Origin: Furcasterigmium furcatum
Taxonomy: Eukaryota; Ascomycota; Sordariomycetes; Glomerellales; Plectosphaerellaceae
NCBI GenBank assembly: GCA_001599815.1
Contig: BCIA01000007.1
Location: forward strand, 682,001 to 746,000
Direction of reading: 5' to 3'
Length of the DNA stretch: 64,000 nt
Positions within the stretch are counted from its first letter, which is position 1, and the number at the start of each line of letters is the position of its first letter. This document shows positions 56,905 through 64,000 of the stretch, in pieces. The translations under genes were made by a program, and so were the position numbers. Below the pieces are notes generated by a model. It worked only from the letters and a program-made list of their open reading frames with translations. It was not told where the DNA came from and did not search any database.

Positions 56905-57549
56905 GGTGAAGATTGGGATGTCTTGCGCCGATTGCGTCGATCTGTAGCTCCGGCTGAAAGATCGCTAATCTCTACTTCATCTGAGAGGGCCGGGAAGAGT
57001 TGCTTCACAAGGCCACTAGAGACGGACAGGTCAAGTGTCTACGCCCAAACCAGTCTACTCCAGATGAGACGGACGTACTGCCCCTCTATTCAGTATGCCT
57101 AATTCAATAACCAGGTTGGTGATCCTGTCATCTAGAAGGGTCATCTCGGTACGTTCAGAGCGCTGTCAACCCCACGAAATGTGCTCAAATTTGCGCTGAT
57201 CGTCATGGCTCCTGAGGAGCTACTGCAGGTGGTTGAGGCTCCGTGCCACAATGCATGTGACGGAGTGAATGTAGAACGGCTCCTCATTCTTGGCTTGCAG
57301 CTGCATAAGCTCCCAACGGCTCCCAACGGCACATGCAGCCTCCGATATCCCCATATGTCCTTCCAGCAAGGTTCATGACTCGAGGTCACTAACATTACTG
57401 AAGTACGTTTTTTTATGGTGCCCCGTCGTTTGACCTGCCGTTCTGGTCCTGAAGAAACGGTGCGGAACATGATCAATACAGAGCATATGATAAGGATTGA
57501 GAAGGGTGGGTGTTACGTCCAAAGATGCTGGTTATTGAGCAAGACAACC
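56905..57549. other. Intergenic region
   Basis: About 645 bp: asparaginase promoter and the 3' end of the PLP/rhodanese gene. It includes a short direct repeat (CTCCCAACGG twice) near 57308. A 111-codon minus-strand ORF has no features and is not called. Confidence 0.4.
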
Positions 57550-59574
57550 TCATACAATATCTAGCCCCTCAAGTACAGACCACATCTCATCGAATCCTCC
57601 CTCAACGCTGAAAGCCTCGATTTTCTGGGATCGAAGAGTGGAGCATCCCAGTTTGGCGGCATCCCCGTTGTAGCACACCAGAATCACGGCTTGGTGATTC
57701 TCTCGAGCACCCTGCAGGAGTTTTGACACACGTCTCTGAGCGAAGGTTGTTTGGATCTGCGTCCAGATCAGGTGAACAGCGTTTGCGTCCCGAAAGATGT
57801 CACCACCCGCCAGCTGGGGAGTCAAGCCCCGTATCGGAGCGGAGTATGAGCCGGGAACATGTTGTGCTCTGAAGGCTGGTTCACCGCGAATGTCCAGTAC
57901 CAGGGCGGATGAGACGCACTGCTCGGGTGCGTGGCTTCGGCAGCACCGAGGCGCCTTGAAGCCGGAGTCTTGGAAGAATAATCCATGCAGGCGTGGCAAC
58001 CAAGAACAGAGTATGCTAGGCATCGTGCTGTGGCCATCCTGAGAGCTGGCTGAGGACTCAAAACTCTGAACGGTAATGCGCTGCCCTGGCTTCAGATCTG
58101 CTGCTCCAAAGAGAATGGTTGCGGCTCTCCGGGGGTCCAGAATCCACCTCTCGTCATGTTTGGACTGGTCGCAGTGCAACAAGATCTGGGACAAAGTCAA
58201 CATCAGTAACGAGTCCTCAGAGAAGCTTTCACGACAGGCCACGTATGTGGTACTTACCTCATTCTCAATTGCAGGGAACTCGTCTGCTCCGAGCTTTTGG
58301 AAGTACGCAGGCAGATACTGGTACGGGAGATCGCTGCACGGGAACACGCACGATATTTCACCGGTCCTTTCGTCCCTCAGCTCGGCCAGCCTATCGGCCT
58401 GCTTGAGCTCCGCGATGTATTCTAAGAGGCCGTGAAGTGCCTGGCCGGAAGACGGGCCGGCGATCAGTCCTTCGCGAGAGAGCCGCATTGACATGCGATA
58501 GGAATCGGAAGAAGCGACCTCGACCCTGCTGTTGACTGTGCCCTGCCACGGAAAGCCAGAGGTGTGAAAACCGTGAAAGTGTCTCGGGCCCGGAGTGGGA
58601 TCTCCAAACGTGTTGAACACCCTTCAGGACTCTCAGCAGAGGATCCGAGGAGAATGGGAAATTGACGTACCCTACAACCCTTACTGATGGCTTCTGGGAC
58701 TTGAGGTGTACCCCCGTTCCTGTGATCGCCCCTGTTGTCCAACGTTAGCAGGTCAAGTAAATTTGAAATGAACGCCATGAGAGCATCACCTCCAGTTCCG
58801 ACCGTCGCGCAGAATACGTTGATCTCAGGTAGCTGTTTGAATATCTGGGGGCCAGTCCATTCTTCGTGTGCTTTCCAATTCTGTCAGAAAGTCAGAAACT
58901 GCGTCAAAACTCGCTGGAGGTAAGGGATGTCATGCATGTGGATTATCGTACTGCCCCGGATACACGATATCGCTACCTTGGGCGGCTCTTTTCCTCAGCC
59001 GGCACATGATTCCGGTTGGATCCGTCGGCTCCTGCTGGGCAAGCCCTCCATAGAGACATCTGGTACGGGTTTGAATCAGCAAGGTCCCGGCATGTGGTGT
59101 TGGGTTACTGATAGGGATCCTCACGGTCGTATGCCAAAGAACCGAAGCAAGCTCAGCGATTCGGGAGGCTTCTTATTCGTCACGTAGGCGTCCACATCCT
59201 CATTTCCCCAAAGGACCCGAGCGATGATCCCGAGGGACAGGACTGTAGAGCCTGAACTCGCTTCAACAATCTTCTTGTCTCTCGCCTTCGGTTCGTTTCG
59301 CAGCATATTCAGCGCTACATGCATGTTACTCTCAGTCAGCAAATGACCGGGAATGCCATCTAAATGCAGCAAGGTTCTGGCACACACCGGGCAGGGACTT
59401 GACATTTTGAGCCGGTAGACAAGTGAGCATCTTGGCGTATATGCGTACATTGTCTTTTCTGAAGGGGTTCAGGCGGTCGGGTATCTCGATCAGGGGTAAC
59501 AGCGGATTCTTGTCAGGGTCGAAATAGTCGGCAACGGACTGAGGGCCTCGGAAGACATTGTCATGCGCAGCCAT
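57550..59574 (-). CDS. Cysteine-synthase-like PLP enzyme fused to a C-terminal rhodanese domain
   Basis: Seven exons: 59574-59388, 59314-59125, 59059-58936, 58880-58790, 58731-58671, 58621-58258 and 58185-57550, about 550 aa. The N-terminal ~340 residues are a beta-family (fold type II) PLP enzyme: putative Schiff-base Lys59 in AQNVKSLPAL, SSGST (82-86) where O-acetylserine sulfhydrylases have TSGNT, YPGQYDN near 159-165, the phosphate-binding Gly loop TVGTGGAITGTG near 194-205 and GLIAGPSSGQAL. The last ~130 residues are a rhodanese-like domain: VLDIRGEPAFRAQHVPGS and active-site loop LVCYNGDAAK with Cys510. It could make or use cysteine-like beta-substituted alanines and mobilise sulfane sulfur. 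The third intron appears to be GC-AG (58935-58881). It diverges from the ATP-grasp gene. Confidence 0.87.
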
Positions 59575-60486
59575 CCTGAGGGGCAAATGCCACAGTTGGA
59601 TATCGGAAGGGAGGGCGACGCTGGAGGGTTGTGTGGCTTCTGTGCAACACCATGGATCAACTTGACCAGAGATCTACGAGAGTGATCTCGAGGAAACGAT
59701 ATGAGTATGGACTGGATGACATGTCGAACGCTTGCGATCTTCATGGGCTCTGGGCTCTTCTTCTTGCGCTCTACACTGGCAAGCTGGATGCCTTACTGGA
59801 AGTGGAAGGCCGTAGGCGCGCATCATACGTACCTCACATGTGCCACTATGAACCGTTATGTCGGCCTGCAGATGATTTCAGGTACTCCTGAAGAAGAGTA
59901 CAATGAATACGATAGTCAGATATTGATGCGGCCACTCCCCTCCCCGGAGCACCCACGTCATTGCCAAAGCGGAGATCCCATGACGGACACTTTCGGGTCT
60001 GCATATGTGCCCTGAGAGTAAATTGAGAAACATGCTCATACACCAATGGATAGTTTCAGTTACTCAGAAACATGCTCAAACTCCCTTACACGCCATCTCT
60101 CGGAGAAGCACGAGCATCCCTGGAAGGCGGCGCAGGAGCACGTACGTAGGATCGCGCCGCGCGGTTGATGAGACCAAGAACAGAGAGATCCTCCGGGGAC
60201 CCGTTTCGGGATTGATCCGCGGTGTCGTGACCCTGCTCACCACTGGCAATCTATGCAGGCAAGCAGGCTATAGCAAGTGCCGCATGCCAGTGCGGCACGT
60301 CCAAGAGATCTGCAGGGACATGCGGGGAAACTTGCTCATCGGGAGGTGCCGCCTCCTGCAGATCTTCGGACCGGGACGCCTGCTCTATACTTGTCTGTTA
60401 TCCGTGGTTCCAAGGAAGGCGAAGGGCCTGTCCTGACTGTTGACATTGAGGCACGTACCGTCGAAACAGCAAGGTGACCACCCACC
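59575..60486. promoter_or_regulatory. Shared divergent promoter of the PLP/rhodanese and ATP-grasp genes
   Basis: About 910 bp. It contains GAAACATGCTCA at 60027-60038 and 60067-60078, the variant GAAACTTGCTCA at 60327-60338, and a perfect inverted repeat at 60277-60298. Overlapping plus-strand ORFs (for example 60005-60436) have no domain and are not called. Confidence 0.5.
60277..60298. promoter_or_regulatory. Inverted repeat containing CCG-N10-CGG
   Basis: Arms GTGCCGCA and TGCGGCAC are perfect complements around a six-base centre (TGCCAG). The inverted CCG...CGG triplets are the form bound by many fungal Zn2Cys6 dimers. It lies roughly 190 bp before the ATP-grasp ATG and 700 bp before the PLP/rhodanese ATG. 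Binding is inferred. Confidence 0.45.
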
Positions 60487-62626
60487 ATGTCTGGTTCGCA
60501 CCGCCCGACTGAATCCCCTTCGGGAGGCTCAAAGGCCCAGACGACAAGCTTCTCACCTGAACTGGCTTGGAATTTCATTCTGAGAAGCCGTGATACTGCT
60601 GGTGAGTAACCTCGGTTCACTACCTAATCTCTTCATCTGTGGACTAACACGGGCAGCAACTCTCCGAGCTGTTGGAACCACTGCAGCGAGGATATCCACG
60701 GAACCTGCGCAGAACCACTGGTTTCTGGACCTTGAAGCCGTTTCTCATGGAGACGAAAGGCAGCCAGGAGAAAGCTCGTTTTCGGTTCATCTCCAAGATG
60801 GCATGATCAATGCTGCCATCGCCGAGCCTTTGGAAGCGCTTCTCAAGGAAGTGTCGGCCACCACGAGTGAAGGCGGCAAGCATGCCACCATTCTGAGGCT
60901 GGTCTTCTCGCAGGAGGCTGGGACAGTCGCGCGGTCAGACTTCCTATCCTACAGGCTGCATGGCTGTGAGGAAGTCAAACTTGCCGCGGGCTTCCTGCAA
61001 CCATTGTCGCCTGTGGTCCCCCTAAGCATAGACCAGGCTGTAAGAGTTGAGAACAGTGAGGACTTCCTCGTCCTCCTGAGAAGTGCCATTGGCGGCATCG
61101 TTGCCCACTCGAGGTCTTCAGACGATGACCTGCACGCGCTGCGCTCCCGTCTGGATGATGAGTTCGCAAAGCGCCTCTCCTTTCCATGGACAGTCAAAGG
61201 GCCGCTGACGCAGCAGCGCGTCTTCTGGGTACAGGGCCGAGCAAACATCGAAGCCAGCCGACAATTCTACGACGCAGCCAGAGCACTGGGCATCACGCTC
61301 GTCGTTCTGGACGAGCCCGGCCACTGGCTCGAAGACGACGCCGGGCCGCACGCGCATTACCGCGAGGCGTTCATCCCCATCAGCATCGACGGCGACGAGG
61401 GCCTGACGCAGCGCATCGTGGAGGCCGTGAGACGCTACCCGCACAAGGTCGACGGCATCGTCTCGATCAGCGACGTGCGGCTTCCGCTGGTGGCTCGCGC
61501 GTGCGAGATACTGGGCCTTCCCACGTCGACATCTGCAGCCTACATGCTAGCCGGCAACAAGGGCGCGACGCGAGAAATCGAGTCTGCCGCCAATGGGGAC
61601 GAGGGGTTCGTCCTCAAGAGCTTGGACAGCCTCGATGCCGTGCTGGCGGAGAGACGAGACCAGCTCCGCTACCCGCTCATCGTCAAGCCGTGTACAGGCT
61701 GGAACAGCGACTGCGTGGTCAAAGTCCGCGACGAGGAGGAGCTCCGGGCGGCGGTCCAGCGGGCCTCAGCCAGACACGCGACGTCGCCGGCCAGCAGCAC
61801 GGGCGTGGTCGTGGAGCCGTACGTGGACGGGCCCGAGGTCGACGCCAACTTCATCATGCTGGACGGCGAGGTGCTCTTCTGCGATGTGACGGACGACTTC
61901 CCGTGCTCAGGAGATCTGCCGGGGACGGAGGGGACGAAGGCTGCCAACTTCATGGAGACGCTCATGGACGTGCCGTCTGCCCTGCCGGAGGATGAGAAGG
62001 CGATGATGCAGGAGTCTCTGCGAGAGAGTATCAAGCGCCTGGGCTTCCAGTCGGGCATCTTCCACTGCGAGGCGCGAGTTCGCGGGTCACGGGCATACTA
62101 CGCCGTGGATCCGGCGAGCGGCATCCTGGATCTTCACCACCGTACTCCGGACGAGAGCAGAGATGAGGCGCCCTCATGCTTCTTGCACGAGGTAAACGCC
62201 CGTTCTCCGGGGTACATCAACTGCGTTGCGGCACTGCTCGCCCACGGCGTCGACTACTACGCCGTCCGACTGCTCCTCAGCCTGGGGCCGCGCGAGAACG
62301 ATCGTGTCAGGGCCCTGGCGCAGCCTTTCCTGCATGGGAGGCCGCAGTATACGCTGGGCATCACGGTGCTGCCACCGACGCGCGCTGGCATCATGGGATC
62401 TGAGGATGCCGTGCTCGAGTTCCTCGAGGCGAGCCCGGAGCTGCGGCCCCACGTTGTGGACTTTCAGACCATCAAGAAGAGGGGAGACGTGGTGCAGGGG
62501 CCAGACTCGAGCGAGCTGTGGTGCGTGGCGTACGTGACGGTTGCCAGCAGGAAGGGCAGAAGGGAGTGCCTGGAATTGGTCAAGCAGGTGAGGGAGAAGT
62601 TCGAGTACAGACTCATGGACGAGTAG
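60487..62626 (+). CDS. ATP-grasp ligase (carnosine-synthase / amino-acid ligase-like)
   Basis: Two exons: 60487-60601 and 60657-62626, about 694 aa. The first exon gives MSGSHRPTESPSGGS and splices at GTGAGT in matching phase. The N-terminal ~300 residues include a Rossmann-like preATP-grasp part (VFWVQGRANIEASRQFYDAARALGITLVVLDEP, DGIVSISDVRLPLVARACEILGLP). The ATP-grasp core follows: NKGATREI, LIVKPCTGWNSDCVVKV with the nucleotide-binding Lys, VVEPYVDGPEVDANFIMLDGEVLF, HCEARV and the metal-binding FLHEVNARSPGYINC. The domain order is that of carnosine-synthase-like and L-amino-acid ligases, which join an amino acid to an amine or another amino acid through an acyl-phosphate. In fungi such ligases are known or suspected natural-product enzymes. 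Its pairing with the PLP/rhodanese gene suggests the ligase uses the PLP enzyme's product (inference). Confidence 0.88.
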
Positions 62627-63032
62627 AGTAGAGTAGCAAATCAACAGATGTGGCCTGAACAAAGTTGCATCCCGCCCGTCGCCCCTGATCCCTGATCCCT
62701 GGAGGTGACTTTGAGATCTGACAGGTCAGTTGTGCTGTGCCGGCACAGGCCGCTCGCATCAACTAGTGATGTGCAGTGAAGACCCGGGAAACATGCGCAA
62801 ACTTGCTCATCGGCTCATGTCTTACAGGGGTCTTCAAGCTCCCAGCGGCATTCGTTCAGGCTGTGATCAGCAGAAGGGCTTCAAGTCGGTCACAGCGTGG
62901 CATGGGAAAGTTGATGTGAGCAGAACTTGCACTGCGAAGTAATTAGGTGTAAACAACGTGTTCTTGGAAATGCCATGAATATGACCAGGTCAGGGGGTAT
63001 AATGGGTGACTCTAACTGCTACAAACAAGCTT
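62627..63032. other. Intergenic region with further motif copies
   Basis: About 405 bp between convergent genes. It carries GAAACATGCGCA (62788-62799) immediately overlapping CAAACTTGCTCA (62798-62809), related to the motifs in the shared promoter. The 15-mer AAACTTGCTCATCGG here is identical to 60328-60342. Confidence 0.5.
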
Positions 63033-64000
63033 CTACCAACCAAAGGCCTCGTCCACGAGCACATACGCCCGGCTCAGGGGGTTCGTCCGAGCGATCTCGA
63101 CGATCTTCTGGCGCACATCGTCCGCCATGCCCGGCGGCCCGCAGACAACCACGGCAAGCGCGCCGTCCTCCTTGGCCCCGGTGCCGACCAGCTCCTTGGC
63201 CAGGATCGCGTCCAGGTCCAGCCTCTGCCCGACGACCGTCTCGACCTGCACGCTGCTCGGCAGGTCGCCCAGCGCCGGCGCGAGGGCCGCCACCAGGCCC
63301 GCCTGGCGGCTAGACCAGAAGAGCTTCGTGCTCGCAGCGGCGCCCTGGCGCACGTACGGTAGGCAGGCGGTGATGCCCACGCCGCCGGCGATGCACAGCA
63401 TGCCGCTGCACTGGGCGATCTGGGACGAGACGTCGCCGGAGTGGTGGTACGGCCCCTCTAGGAGGACGCGGAGCCGGACGGCCCTGGGGCCCTCGGCGCC
63501 GTGGACGCGCGATGCGAGCTGCTTCGTGATGCCTGTGCGGGTGCGCGTGAAGAAGATGGTCGAGTCCTCCTTGCTGCCGCTGTTGCTGGACGTGCTCGCC
63601 GGCGCGTCGGGCGTGCTTGTGCCCTTCTCGGGGTCCGAGTCGGCGGCCGCGGTGGTCGTTGTCACGGTCTTGTCATCGAGTGTTGCTGTCGCAGTTGCAG
63701 GTGCCGGCGAAAAGTCGGTGCTCCCCGGGCCCGAGTACGCGACGGAGAAGGGGTGCGTCTCCCAGAACTTCCAGCTGAGCGTCGGGAAGCCGAGGTACAC
63801 GACGCCGCCGTCGAGGCGCTTGCCCTCGACCTCGATGCGGAGGTACTCGCCGTCGACGTCCTGGACGGCCGTGACGACGGCCATGCGGCTGCCCTGGACG
63901 GCGGTGCGCGCGAGGCGGATCAGGCGGTCGAGGGCCCAGATAGCGACGCAGACGAAGGCCCAGATCTCGTAACCCCAGTTCCACTCGTAGACGTACCAGA
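63033..64000 (-). CDS. Ferric-reductase-type FAD/NAD oxidoreductase, C-terminal part (cut by window end)
   Basis: The frame is open to the window edge on the minus strand, so the N-terminal haem-binding membrane part lies outside; the visible part is about 322 residues. It begins in the last transmembrane region (WYVYEWNWGYEIWAFVCVAIW), then ALDRLIRLARTAVQGS, the FAD-binding domain with HPFSVAYSGPG, a Ser/Thr/Pro-rich insertion of about 60 residues, GPYHHSGDVSSQIAQCSGMLCIAGGVGITACLPYV (NAD(P)-binding Gly-rich loop) and the terminal VCGPPGMADDVRQKIVEI. This is the FRE/NOX-like ferric-chelate reductase layout that passes electrons from cytosolic NADPH across the plasma membrane. It converges on the ATP-grasp gene; cluster membership is possible but not shown. 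Confidence 0.85.
   Translation of the reverse strand, partial: WYVYEWNWGYEIWAFVCVAIWALDRLIRLARTAVQGSRMAVVTAVQDVDGEYLRIEVEGKRLDGGVVYLGFPTLSWKFWETHPFSVAYSGPGSTDFSPAPATATATLDDKTVTTTTAAADSDPEKGTSTPDAPASTSSNSGSKEDSTIFFTRTRTGITKQLASRVHGAEGPRAVRLRVLLEGPYHHSGDVSSQIAQCSGMLCIAGGVGITACLPYVRQGAAASTKLFWSSRQAGLVAALAPALGDLPSSVQVETVVGQRLDLDAILAKELVGTGAKEDGALAVVVCGPPGMADDVRQKIVEIARTNPLSRAYVLVDEAFGW

Noticed and set aside
60005..60436. 143-codon plus-strand ORF in the shared promoter
   Set aside because: No domain or signal. It overlaps the inverted repeat and repeated motifs, which look regulatory; a precursor peptide is not supported.

Overview
The window looks like nuclear DNA of a filamentous ascomycete (Pezizomycotina, probably a Sordariomycete). 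Genes are monocistronic on both strands and GC-rich. They are interrupted by short introns, mostly about 45-100 bp with GT-AG ends. They encode typical mould families: a velvet regulator, Zn2Cys6 factors, GH31 and GMC secreted enzymes, an RNase T1-type nuclease and a fungal secreted phospholipase A2. No operons, CRISPR arrays, rRNA or convincing tRNA genes were seen. Exon boundaries were inferred by eye from reading frame, splice signals and family conservation. No species can be named from this alone.

Layout. 0.8-10.2 kb: a velvet-domain regulator (+), a small four-helix membrane protein (-), a microsomal 3-ketoacyl-reductase-like SDR (+) and the histone chaperone subunit HIR1/HIRA (-). 10.7-21.5 kb: secreted and degradative functions, all on the minus strand: RNase T1-like, GMC oxidoreductase, nine-exon GH31 alpha-glucosidase, F-box protein and a small secreted protein. 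23.4-33.3 kb: a large glycosylated membrane protein of unknown function, a bacterial-type (TupA/WtpA-like) periplasmic-binding-fold protein, a GPI/Knh1-like wall protein, a secreted phospholipase A2 and a metzincin, separated by long gene-poor stretches. 34.7-46 kb: an SDR, an ARG81-like Zn2Cys6 factor, a 2-oxoglutarate/Fe(II) oxygenase, a calcineurin-like phosphoesterase, a small membrane protein, a second GPI/Knh1-like protein and a second Zn2Cys6 factor. 46.8-55.1 kb: a secreted TAP-type serine hydrolase, a degenerate protein kinase, a salicylate-esterase-like alpha/beta hydrolase, a transmembrane pepsin-fold protein lacking both catalytic Asp motifs and a charge-segregated hypothetical protein. 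55.6-64 kb: a divergent secreted asparaginase, a cysteine-synthase-like PLP enzyme fused to a rhodanese domain, a divergently transcribed ATP-grasp ligase and the C-terminal half of a ferric-reductase-type oxidoreductase cut by the window end.

The most interesting locus is 57.5-62.6 kb. There a PLP/rhodanese fusion and a carnosine-synthase-like ATP-grasp ligase diverge from a shared intergenic region. That region carries a perfect 8-bp-arm inverted repeat containing CCG-N10-CGG. It also carries several copies of a GAAACWTGCTCA motif, which recurs just after the ATP-grasp gene. I read this as a candidate small biosynthetic cluster for an amino-acid-derived, possibly sulfur-containing metabolite; this is inference. 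Other points worth a look: a pair of 114-bp dispersed repeats next to a nine-copy 16-bp tandem array, a three-copy GTTCGTACA motif in a divergent promoter, and several enzymes with altered active sites.
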